Assembly: GCA_900128585.1 (NCBI GenBank)
Contig: LT642239.1
Coordinates: 3,142 to 29,219 of the forward strand
Source: Stramenopiles sp. TOSAG23-3
Lineage: Eukaryota > Sar
Length of the DNA: 26,078 nucleotides
Reading direction: 5' to 3'
Under the pieces are notes generated by a model. The model saw nothing but the letters and a program-made list of their open reading frames with translations. It made no database searches and was not told the DNA's origin. Positions 1-8,239 of the stretch are shown here, in pieces; position 1 is the stretch's first letter, and every line of letters starts with the position of its first letter. A program made the translations under genes and the position numbers.

Positions 1-79
1 TTCTTCTTTCTTCTTTCTTCTTTCTTCTTTCTTCTTTCTTCTTCTTTCTTCTTTCTTCTTTCTTCTTTCTTCTTTCTTC
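1..79. repeat. (TTTCTTC)n pyrimidine microsatellite
   Basis: The window opens inside a pure C/T tract built mostly of a 7-base TTTCTTC unit with one shortened unit near position 45. The tract runs off the left edge, so its full length is unknown. Confidence 0.95.
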
Positions 80-854
80 CTCCTCTATCTACAACTTCTA
101 CACTTTTTTGATCTGAAATTTAACTCCTGAAATCCCCTCCACTCCACAACCAGGGGAAGGAGGAGTCACTCCTCATAACTTTCATTCTTTTATTCTCCTT
201 TGGTGCTTCTTAGATGTTGTAGTTTTGGTTGGTTAATTAATCCAGTATAGTCAGCATAGTATTATATAAGTCTCATATTTAATATAGAAATAGTACCATA
301 TTTGGATGGACCCAAGCAAGGCTCAAAGAACAAAAGTTGGAGCTCTAATTCTATTTTGCTACAGTATCTACCAAGGGTATCTCCTGTTAAAAAAATCAAA
401 AACACGCACGCGCGGTTAATAGTCAAGTCAGCCATTGTACTGTGTGTATTTAAGTTATTATTTTATAACTTCCGCCCGTTTAGATATTCTAGTGGTAATA
501 TCTTTCCATTCCATACTGTGTACATATTAAAAATTTCGGAGATAATCGACAAGAAGATAATCCAAAACAGATAAACTATATATACATAATCACAGCACTA
601 AATTTAATACAGCAATATCTCTTTTTAATTAAGGCATACAAATAGTTATATACAAACATAATTAAAATATATTTATTCTTGTTAATTCTATATAATTATA
701 TTAATATATTATACAAATAAAATAATAATAATATGATATGATACCTTAACTTGAGATAACAATGAAACGAATCAAGTTTATTTTTATTTTTTTTATTTCT
801 TACTCCAATACGGGTATACACTAACTACCACTACAGGATAACTAACTAACAAAT
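80..854. other. AT-rich spacer, no gene seen
   Basis: This stretch is strongly AT-rich, especially 560-760, with no convincing coding region. The longest open frame (about 302-574) has no ATG at its start and no recognisable protein features. Confidence 0.7.
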
Positions 855-956
855 AAAGAAGGAAGAAAGAAGAAAGAAGGAAAGAAGAAGAAGAAGGAAA
901 GAAGAAAGAAAGAAAGAAGAAGAAGGAAAGAAGAAAGAAAGAAAGAAGAAGAAGAG
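855..956 (+). repeat. 102-nt homopurine tract upstream of the Ras gene
   Basis: An uninterrupted A/G tract of GAA and GAAA units with an internal duplication. It ends about 200 nt upstream of the GTPase start codon. Mirror-symmetric purine runs like this can form triplex DNA and are common in promoters; a regulatory role here is inferred. Confidence 0.85.
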
Positions 957-1154
957 CATAGAAGAGAGCAGAAAGAAAGAAGCAACAACAACAACAACAA
1001 CACAAAAACAAAAAACAACTAAGAACTAAAAACGAAAACTAAAACAAAGACGAAAACATTTGATCATTCATGTTTGCTTCTGACTATGTAAAAAATGACA
1101 CGAAACGAAAAACAATTGCTTTGAACAGTGTATTAAATCGAACATATTTCTACC

Positions 1155-1906
1155 ATGAACGTGAAACTTATTGTTATGGGACAGGGTGGTGTAGGTAAGT
1201 CTTGCCTGACACAGCAGTTCTGTTTGAACCGTTTCGTCGGTGACTCTGTAAGTATACCCAACGCTCTCTCCCTCCCTCTCCGTGCCTGCCATGTATCTCC
1301 CGCCCAAATGCACAACCTCTAACATTCCCTTACACTATTTCACAGTACTCCCCAACCGTTGAGGACAAGTTTACCAAGCACTTGGAAGTAAACGGGAAAG
1401 CCGTATTTGCCGAAATTCTGGACACTGCCGGGCAGGATCAGTATTCCGACTTGCGCCCACACTTTCTTCCTCACGGTGACGCCTTCGTCCTGGTATACGC
1501 CATCAACGACAACGAAACCTTTGAAAAGATAGATGAATTCCATGAACAAATCTTTCAAGTCAACGAGCGCGCAGCACAGTTGCCCATTATTTTGATAGGC
1601 AACAAGTGCGATATGGAAAGCGAGCGCCGTGTCGAAGTCGAGGAAGGGCAAGTGAAAAAGAACGAGCTTCAAGAACGTGGCGGAAAGGTTATATTTTTTG
1701 AAACGTCAGCAAAAGATAACCTGAACGTCGAAGAAGCGTTCCGCAAAGCAATTTCACTGTCTTTGGAACTGAACACGAGCAGTGAGTCCACCACCACCTC
1801 TGGGGTCATGGGTGCCGGAAAAAGCAACACCTACGAAGCCGGCAACTCTGCTGCAGCTGGAAAGAAGAAATCCGGCGGTCTTTTCAGCAAATGCAGTTTG
1901 CTGTAA
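1155..1906 (+). CDS. Ras-family small GTPase, prenylated (two exons)
   Basis: The coding sequence is join(1155..1247, 1346..1906), giving 217 residues. The start is the ATG at 1155 in a TACC-ATG context. Every GTPase signature is present: G1 GQGGVGKS at residues 9-16, switch I YSPTVED just after the splice junction, G3 DTAGQDQYSD, G4 NKCD and G5 ETSAK. The catalytic glutamine after DTAG is present, so the enzyme should hydrolyse GTP. The C-terminus has a Lys-rich stretch followed by CSLL, a CAAX box whose final Leu favours geranylgeranylation, so the protein should sit on a membrane. The sequence is closest in style to Ras/Rap proteins, with a Rheb-like DTAGQD; I cannot assign a named orthologue. 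The acidic and Ser/Gly-rich linker before the CAAX box is typical of the hypervariable region. Confidence 0.95.
1248..1345 (+). other. Spliceosomal intron, 98 nt, phase 0
   Basis: The donor is GTAAGT directly after the codon for Ser31 and the acceptor is a pyrimidine-rich stretch ending CACAG. Splicing joins the P-loop exon in frame to the switch I exon and restores a full Ras G domain. This is the only intron in the window that the protein sequence demands. Confidence 0.95.
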
Positions 1907-2167
1907 ATTGCTGCGAACGGCACAATCGTAACTTTCTGCGGCCACATACAGGATCTCTTGCCACCGCGCCAAATCCCAGGCGGAGAGGCAAGTTTTCTCG
2001 CAAGAAACCTTGCATTGAAAGCGCTATTCTTTTGACGGCACCGATACAACAACGTGCCCGTGAAGAAACGGTTTTTGTAAATTGCAGCGTGCAAAATATG
2101 CCGCGGGGGTGTGTTCAACACGCATAAGGGGAGCGGAGAGAAAAGAGTTTGATTGGTTTAAACGTTC

Positions 2168-2198
2168 ATCGATAATTAAAAAAAAAATAATTATCGAT
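2168..2198. terminator. Perfect inverted repeat with A9 loop downstream of the GTPase gene
   Basis: Two 11-nt arms (ATCGATAATTA at 2168-2178 and its exact complement at 2188-2198) flank nine A residues, about 260 nt after the GTPase stop codon. It may be a 3'-end or transcription-termination structure; the function is inferred. The rest of 1907-2683 holds no gene I can support. Confidence 0.5.
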
Positions 2199-2461
2199 AA
2201 TTAAAACATATTTTGACACTATGCTTCACAAGCCCCTTCATAGAAACTGCACCATCGTATGCTCCCTCGTTTCTCTTTTTCTAGCAGAATTATTTACCGA
2301 CCGCCGCAGGCGTTTTTTAACAGAAATAGAATTACGGTGGGTTGGTTCCCTCCAACCGTCAGGCTCCGTCCACACAATTTGCTCCCCCCATCGGATCGAT
2401 ACATAAGGTCGTAAGTAACTGAGTGGAGGGAGAAAGGCCGAGGAAGTTTAACACTGGTAGA

Positions 2462-2481
2462 AAAACAAATTATATAGTATG
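2462..2481 (-). repeat. 20-nt dispersed element, copy 1 (downstream of mL53)
   Basis: The 20 bases at 2462-2481 recur exactly as the reverse complement at 5372-5391. Read in the direction of the mL53 gene, the element lies about 200 nt after the mL53 stop. The second copy lies about 240 nt after the methyltransferase stop in the same sense. This suggests a shared 3'-end signal, though AT-rich chance identity cannot be excluded. Confidence 0.6.
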
Positions 2482-2683
2482 TTTTAAGTCAAAAAAGAAA
2501 AGAAAAAAGAAGGTAAAACCGTTCGAGAACCCAAACTCCTCCTTGTTCCAGAATAAAACTTCTGGTATTCATCATTCAAACTATCATAAAGTTGTTTGAG
2601 ACAGAATATACAAAAAAAATTCAGTGGTACAAAGCATAATTTAGAACCGAGTGGGGCGCGTCGTGGTGCGCACACGACGCAAC

Positions 2684-2986
2684 TTATTTCGACATTTCCT
2701 TCATATGCAAAGCCGTCGTACGGTTCAATAACTGCCCCATAATATCGTCTACCAGCAGGTCGCTTGCAGGATCAAAGGTAATTTTTTCTCCGTTCTTCAA
2801 TTCGATATCAACTGTTGGCCCTTCCTGTCTTTCCAAAACGGTCGCTTTCAAAGTTACTTTTGGGTTCGTGGCGACACTCGGTCCCGCGCTAACTTGTCTA
2901 AAAAATTCACGCGCGCCGCGCGCCGTCTTGTCAAACGGATGAAAAGCGACGGCAATCTTCTTTACGTACCGCAAACCGCCACTCAT
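2684..2986 (-). CDS. MRPL53: Mitochondrial large-subunit ribosomal protein mL53
   Basis: A 100-residue protein starting at an ACC-ATG. It matches the mL53 (MRPL53; yeast Mrpl44) pattern. An N-terminal strand and turn reads VKKIAVAFHPFDKTARGAREF, followed by a helix with FFRQVSA, then a TNPKVTLKATV strand and a DIELKNGEKITFD hairpin, as in the thioredoxin-like fold of this family. mL53 is an accessory protein of the mitochondrial large ribosomal subunit. The length is close to that of the human protein (about 112 residues). No separate cleavable presequence is evident; the basic N-terminus may suffice for import. The gene is divergent from the methyltransferase at 3712. The assignment rests on remembered family pattern, not a search. 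Confidence 0.8.
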   Translation of the reverse strand: MSGGLRYVKKIAVAFHPFDKTARGAREFFRQVSAGPSVATNPKVTLKATVLERQEGPTVDIELKNGEKITFDPASDLLVDDIMGQLLNRTTALHMKEMSK

Positions 2987-3711
2987 GGTCCTCTCTCAAC
3001 AACAACAAAAAGATACAATTCACAATCCAACAATATACAACACCGCAGGTCTTTTGTATTCATCTAAGAATTCTAACCCCTCCCACCAAATTATTTCTCA
3101 TACTAAATTCCACATATCTATTATCAAATTGATTCTGCACAATGGTTGGTATTACATTACACGTTCGGTTCGGTTGGCAAGCAGGCATGAACAGAAGTGA
3201 GATTCATTGGTTGGCTTTTGTATAATGTACAATTGATAGAATAATTAATGTATACATATACATACAATAAACACAAATAATAATTGTATTATATTAATAT
3301 ATACATTAATTGTAGTAATAATAAAATAGATCCCTATATAATATTTTTTCCCTTCTTCTTCTTCTTCCTCTTCTTCTTCTTCTTCTTCCTTCTTTTTCCA
3401 CGGATAATAATTATTTGTTGTTGTTTTGTTGGATTTTTGTTGTTGTATTGATTGATTGATTATTATTTGATGGGAATGAAAATCACACGATAAGAACTGA
3501 TTATCTTTTAAGAAAGAATCGCATCTGTTCGGCATTATTTACAGTTTTTGTTTTGAGTTTTTGAACGATAGATACAGATAGACCAATTGAATGGTACAAT
3601 TCAGTAAGATTAGAATTATTTTGAAACGAAGCACGTTTTCTGCTCGTCAAGGCTGCAGGGGGCACATTTTTTCCCTGGTCACATTTGAACTCCCGTGGCA
3701 CGTAGAATACA
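2987..3711. other. Divergent spacer with 56-nt pyrimidine tract
   Basis: This spacer separates the divergent mL53 and methyltransferase genes and should contain both promoters. It is AT-rich with no supportable gene. A C/T-only tract rich in CTT units runs from 3344 to 3399, roughly midway between the two start codons. Confidence 0.7.
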
Positions 3712-5133
3712 ATGGCGGCGGTAGCGACGTGGTCCGCTGACAAAGTTTTTCCTAGGCTGCGAAGTAGCGCCCTACTCCACGACGACCAGCCGGTGGAGTG
3801 GCGGGAAGAGATTCGGCAAACCATAGAGATTATATGCACTGTTCTTGAAAGGGATTGGGGGAAGTTTGCAAACTTGAAAGAGTGGTCTAGTTTTTTGAAT
3901 TGCTCGCGTATCGCGAAGGAAATAGAAGAGGCGGTTGTCCCGATAGCCTACGTGCTCCAAATCCTGCGAAAAAGTGGCACAGAATGGACGGTGTTGGACT
4001 TGTGCAGCGGCAAGGGATTTTTTGCGTGCCTCTTGTGCGATGTCGTCGCAAACGACAAACGCCTCAAGCCGTTACAGATGAAGCGTGTGGTAATGGTCGA
4101 TAACGACGACAATATCAACTGGGAGCACGTCAAGTTGTTGAATGAATTCCACCAGGGGCAAGGCGTGCCGTACGCCCCAATCGATGCACACAGGGCCTGC
4201 CTCTACAGCGACGAATTTTCTGCCTGCCTTCGCGGGATATTGAATTCACCAACGGGGGAGTGCTCTCCTCAAAACATTTTTGTCATCGGGACACATCTTT
4301 GTAGACGACTGTCGGCCCATGCCGTAGAAGTGTACAACGAGCTTGTTCATGCAACGCCGAAGGATGCCAAGTGCGCCCTCCTTCTCGCCCCTTGCTGCCT
4401 CCCCGTTTTTCGAGGATTTTGCTACATAAAAGGCCGCTGCAACCGCGAGGAACCGAAGACAGGCGAGATGTCGCCGAAGCCACCCGCGCCTTTGCCTGGG
4501 TTAACCTTTTTAAGCGACGGGGAGACAGCCCTGTATGCCCAAGTTTGTTGGCACATGTTGCAGGCGCAAGAGGCGGGGAAAGGCGGCATAAAGCTGTCAG
4601 ACATTTCAAAAGTTTGCAAAGCGACGTGCAAGATGATTAAACGGGTGGCGTACAAGGGTCGTCGGGCAGGGGAACTGAAGTCGGAGCATGGGATGTGGAG
4701 CTTACGTGAGTGGGACGACAAGAACGGTAAATTCGCTCGAATGAAAGCGGGCAACGCCGTGTTTGAGGAGGAGGGTAAGGGTGCGGACGAGGGGTCGGGC
4801 AAGGTGTTGACCGAGAAGTTCTGTTCGTGGACATGTGCGAAAGACGTACCAAATTTTCTGTCCGAAAGAGGGGGTAGACAGTGCAGCATTCTAAAGACAA
4901 AGGAGGACTCGCAGACATTCTTTAAGATAGACTTGTTTAGTCTGGGGCTGGTGTCAAACGGCCAGCCATTTTTGTACTGGGTCTCTGCGCTGGCGGCGGC
5001 GGTCGAGCGCGGCGAAGAGGGGACAGCGGTCAGGCTCGTGCAGGCGCCCCTTGTAAGCGGGGCCCATACGGAGCAAGAAAAAAATGGCAACTGTCAGAGC
5101 GAAAGGCGGTCGTCTTGGATCCTTGCTTGGTAG
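3712..5133 (+). CDS. SAM-dependent methyltransferase (Methyltransf_32 / METTL25-TRMT13-like)
   Basis: A 473-residue protein starting at ATG 3712. Motif I of the Rossmann methyltransferase fold is VLDLCSGKGFFACLL (residues 94-108). It is followed by a MVDND acidic loop (about 128-132) and by two motifs typical of the METTL25/TRMT13/GSTCD-like group, THLCRRLSAHAV (194-205) and LLAPCCLP (224-231). These are the SAM-binding and putative active-site segments, so the enzyme probably methylates an RNA or a protein; the substrate cannot be read from the sequence. The region after residue 320 is charged and poorly conserved in appearance. The C-terminus is uncertain: a fair splice donor (GTAAGC) lies at 5053 in phase 0, and joining it to an acceptor ending at 5214 would give a different last exon reading to a stop near 5338. 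Without splicing the protein ends at 5133. Confidence 0.75.
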   Translation: MAAVATWSADKVFPRLRSSALLHDDQPVEWREEIRQTIEIICTVLERDWGKFANLKEWSSFLNCSRIAKEIEEAVVPIAYVLQILRKSGTEWTVLDLCSGKGFFACLLCDVVANDKRLKPLQMKRVVMVDNDDNINWEHVKLLNEFHQGQGVPYAPIDAHRACLYSDEFSACLRGILNSPTGECSPQNIFVIGTHLCRRLSAHAVEVYNELVHATPKDAKCALLLAPCCLPVFRGFCYIKGRCNREEPKTGEMSPKPPAPLPGLTFLSDGETALYAQVCWHMLQAQEAGKGGIKLSDISKVCKATCKMIKRVAYKGRRAGELKSEHGMWSLREWDDKNGKFARMKAGNAVFEEEGKGADEGSGKVLTEKFCSWTCAKDVPNFLSERGGRQCSILKTKEDSQTFFKIDLFSLGLVSNGQPFLYWVSALAAAVERGEEGTAVRLVQAPLVSGAHTEQEKNGNCQSERRSSWILAW

Positions 5134-5330
5134 AGAAAGGCGACATTTTTGGAGTACGCGTGGAGCAAGAGGGGATTTTTGGGGAAGTGAGAGAGGGGCG
5201 CTGTTGTTGCACAGAGTGCGGCGTGTGTAACTTTCTCCGTGTCTGTACACTCACAAAGAGAGCCAAGGCACGTTTTCGCAAGATACATTGTAACGTCTTA
5301 TGGTATTCAGATGTTTATGAAAAACCAAAA

Positions 5331-5391
5331 TATATAGTATGTTTATGATATGATATTTAAAACTTTATCAGCATACTATATAATTTGTTTT
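5331..5391. terminator. Inverted repeat and 20-nt element in a convergent spacer
   Basis: TATATAGTATG at 5331-5341 is the exact reverse complement of 5372-5382. A second weaker palindromic pair (TTATGATATGAT near 5343 with TATCATATGATA near 5404) surrounds it. The right arm is part of the 20-nt element (5372-5391) shared with 2462-2481. The spacer lies between the convergent methyltransferase and enkurin genes, so a two-way 3'-end function is plausible but inferred. Confidence 0.5.
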
Positions 5392-5519
5392 AAAAAAGAA
5401 CTTTATCATATGATAGTATCATAACAGTTAACAAATGAAAAAACAAATACAGGTAACAAATGAGATTATGGTTTTATTTTATTTTTCTTTCTCTTATGAA
5501 CACACTGCCCCGAACGCAT

Positions 5520-6326
5520 CTATTCGATGTAGATCTTTGAATAACCTTCCAACTTTTCAATGGTGCGTTCCAATTCTTCCAACTGGGCTTCAAAGCCTTC
5601 TTTCTTCTTTAACTTGTTAATTGTATCGAGCACAGTTTGGTGCGATATTTTTTGGTATTGTTTGTTTACAGAGTCCCACTTTCGTTTCAATTGCTTTAAC
5701 AATTTCTTCTTTTCACCCTCCGGAAGTTCCAAAGCTTGGGGCCCATCCATGCCCTTTTGCTCTTCTTCCAAATACTCACGCAAGACTGCCTTCTCTTCTT
5801 CGATCGCTGCTTTGACCTGGGTCAAGTACTCTGGGACAACACCGTAATCTTTTTTGGCGACGTACAAGGCGTCGTCCTTGCTGACTTTCTTCGGTACGGC
5901 AAGAATGTTTTCAACGGCGTTGGCAACTAAGAAATTTTTGGTGGTCTGCAGTCCCATTACTGGTTTTTCAGACGCAGGTGGCGGCCCCGCTTTCTTCGGG
6001 CCGACGTAGGGGCGAACATAGCGCTTTGGGCCTCCTTGTGGGATGACGTCTTTACCGGAACCTTTCAAGTACGACCTAGGGTTTGAGGTAGTCTTGGAGC
6101 GTCCTCCCATGGTGGACTTCTTCTTCATTGCAATGCTGAGGGCGACGTTGCCGGCGTCTCCTCTGTTTGCGCCGGGAACGCGCGTGGTTCCTTCCAGACC
6201 GAAGCATGACGCGGTCGGGGGTTTCTTTGGGTGGTGCATACTCTTGTAACGAGCTGGCTTTACCGCGGCTGGCGGGGCATCCACAACCCAGTTCGCAATG
6301 TTCTCTTCAGGTTCTCCGTAGTACAT
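5520..6326 (-). CDS. ENKUR: Enkurin, ciliary doublet-microtubule protein
   Basis: A 268-residue protein (human enkurin is about 256). The N-terminus has a Pro-rich segment with ARYKSMHHPKK. The centre carries KPVMGLQTTKNFLVANAVENI (about 121-141), like the conserved PVMGIQSGKNF segment of enkurin. The C-terminal enkurin domain begins KKDYGVVPEYL (158-168) and continues as a long charged helix to the end. Enkurin (FAP106 in algae) is a microtubule-associated axonemal protein first described as a TRPC-channel and calmodulin-binding adaptor in sperm. Its presence shows that the organism builds motile flagella. The start is the first ATG, in an AAA-ATG context. No introns are needed. A 77-nt (TTC)n tract lies about 220 nt upstream. 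Confidence 0.93.
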   Translation of the reverse strand: MYYGEPEENIANWVVDAPPAAVKPARYKSMHHPKKPPTASCFGLEGTTRVPGANRGDAGNVALSIAMKKKSTMGGRSKTTSNPRSYLKGSGKDVIPQGGPKRYVRPYVGPKKAGPPPASEKPVMGLQTTKNFLVANAVENILAVPKKVSKDDALYVAKKDYGVVPEYLTQVKAAIEEEKAVLREYLEEEQKGMDGPQALELPEGEKKKLLKQLKRKWDSVNKQYQKISHQTVLDTINKLKKKEGFEAQLEELERTIEKLEGYSKIYIE

Positions 6327-6450
6327 TTTCTTACACTGTATAAACGGACGAAATAGTTTTGATTCTCCTTCGTGCGATTGTTTTCTAAAACTAATGTATA
6401 GGCATATACTTTTCTTGTTTAAGAATTTCTATTTCAACCTCCTCAAAATG

Positions 6451-6454
6451 TCTC

Positions 6455-6486
<32 letters not shown>

Positions 6487-6624
6487 GTAAGGGTACTTGT
6501 TCCGATATATTCTTCTTCTTACTTCTTCAGCTGTGCGCGCTGCGTTTTTCTTCTTCTTCTTCTTCTTCTTCTTCTTCTTCTTCTTCTTCTTCTTCTTCTT
6601 CTTCTTCTTCTTCTTCTTCTTCTC
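6451..6624 (+). repeat. (CTTT)n and (TTC)n microsatellites upstream of enkurin
   Basis: A C/T tract dominated by CTTT units spans 6451-6486, and about 25 perfect TTC units span 6548-6624. Both lie in the presumed enkurin promoter region. Open frames through the tract encode only poly-Leu or poly-Phe and are artefacts. Confidence 0.95.
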
Positions 6625-7340
6625 AATCTTCTTCGAAACTACTAACTACTACACAGTATAGAAAATCATTGACAGCGATGAATTAAAAATAATACGTTGA
6701 CATTTTACATAGATATAGCATTAAATGCAAAGTAACGTAAAATCAAGAGACCGTTTCATTCCTGTTCGGTCGAAATCCGTTAGAATTATGTACTTAGTAT
6801 AATATATACCATACGATACAATATCCTATTAAAAATGGTTTGATCGAAATGAACGTTTGCAAAAGTATCGTTCTATGAATGCGGTGCTATGATATTGTTA
6901 TAGAGAATAGTATATCTAAATAGAATGAGGTGGGTGTGTCTGTCATGTCAACTCAACTCAACTTGACATATTCTTTTTCTATTGTACTTATTGTACTTAA
7001 TAGACTATACGAATAATTGTCCATTGAAATAATGATATTTTATTCCAAGATTGACAGTGCTACTACTGTACTTTTATATCATTTTAGACTAAAGACTAGA
7101 CTGTCACAAATATAAAGGTTGGGTTGTATATCATCTAAGTTATTACCTATATATATTTTAATACTATACGAAGACGACCTAATTATAAAGTATCAAGTAG
7201 TAGTTATATAATAAATGTTGTAGGAGATGTGTGAATTGGAAAATGGGATTTTGATCTCCTAAAAAAGACAAGGTGACAGTCCTCCATCCAATCCATTCCC
7301 AATCATTCATTCCATTCACTCTAGCCTATGAAGAGATAAT

Positions 7341-7392
7341 ATAGATGATGAAGCCTTGAGTGAGAGAGAGAGATAGATGATGAAGCCTTGAG
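7341..7392. repeat. 20-nt direct repeat, 32-nt period
   Basis: The 20 bases at 7341-7360 are repeated exactly at 7373-7392, separated by a GAGAGAG-rich 12-nt spacer. A partial further copy of the GATGAAGCC core follows near 7421. Confidence 0.85.
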
Positions 7393-7477
7393 ACTTGAGA
7401 TGGATGATCAAGCAATTGAGATGATGAAGCCAACTGATGTGGAAAGCCATTATTTAATGTACTACTTTGGGCTGTGT

Positions 7478-7503
7478 GGGGTGGGGTGTTGGGGGGTGGG
7501 GGG
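7478..7503 (+). other. Potential G-quadruplex
   Basis: Four G tracts of 4, 4, 6 and 6 bases are separated by loops of 1, 4 and 1 bases, an excellent match to the G-quadruplex pattern, in otherwise AT-rich DNA. It is about 740 nt upstream of NDUFV1. Confidence 0.75.
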
Positions 7504-7855
7504 TATATTCTTTATTTATTCCTTTTTCTTTTTTTCTTTATTTTATTTATTCTTTATTTATTCTTTATTTATTCCTTCGTATTACATTCCTGTTGGTCTT
7601 GCCTAAGTATACTTAATAAATAAATAAGAATATAATTAAATAATAGGATTAAAAGGACAGACGGAGGACAAATAATTGAACGAGGACAATAATATTAGTC
7701 ATCTAATTGGGACAATACCTGCCCTGCATTAAATAAAGAAGTATACAGATTCTTATTCTATACATATTATATACCTATCTAATATTTTAAAAACTATGAA
7801 AAATATCTTCTTTTTTTTTCTCTGTTTTTTTATTTAATCTTCTTTTTTTTCTTTT

Positions 7856-7857
7856 TT

Positions 7858-7925
<68 letters not shown>

Positions 7926-7927
7926 TC
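7856..7927 (+). repeat. (TTTC)18 microsatellite
   Basis: Eighteen consecutive TTTC units, preceded by a further T/C-rich stretch from about 7810. It ends about 310 nt before the NDUFV1 start codon. Confidence 0.95.
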
Positions 7928-8239
7928 AACAAAACACTTTTTTTAAATTAAAAAAAATAATAATAATTTTATTTTATAGTCTTCTATTATTATATTATTA
8001 TATTATAATAAATAATAAATAATAATTGAGCAAAAGTAGTAGTAGAAAAATGAATATGAAGTTGGAAATGGATTGAGGAGGACATTCAATCGAAAGACGA
8101 TGGCGAAGAAAGAGTTGGCGGACAACGAATTCTTAAGACAATACCCTTGAGGAAAAACGTTCATATTTTAAAATATATACACACAGATATATACCCTTCC
8201 CTTTTTGCATACAATACAAGACAGACTGACACTGCAACC

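Larger units (their letters stand above)
6625..8239. other. 1.6-kb AT-rich spacer without genes
   Basis: This stretch lies between the divergent enkurin and NDUFV1 genes. No open frame in it has protein-like composition. It holds a 20-nt direct repeat (7341-7360 and 7373-7392), a G-rich run (7478-7503) and a TTTC microsatellite (7856-7927), listed separately. Confidence 0.7.

Noticed and set aside
302-574. 90-codon open frame on the plus strand
   Set aside because: It begins with TTG, has no upstream ATG, and its composition follows the AT-rich background with no protein motifs.
5084-5230. Small ORF starting ATG 5084 at the methyltransferase 3' end
   Set aside because: Short, overlaps the methyltransferase in another frame and has no recognisable features.
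6548-6645. Poly-Leu membrane protein read through the (TTC)n tract
   Set aside because: The hydrophobic run is simply the translated microsatellite; the reverse frame gives poly-Lys/Glu.
8147-8239. N-terminal extension of NDUFV1
   Set aside because: The extension starts at TTG and has no ATG; the ATG at 8240 in AACC-ATG context begins a typical mitochondrial presequence.
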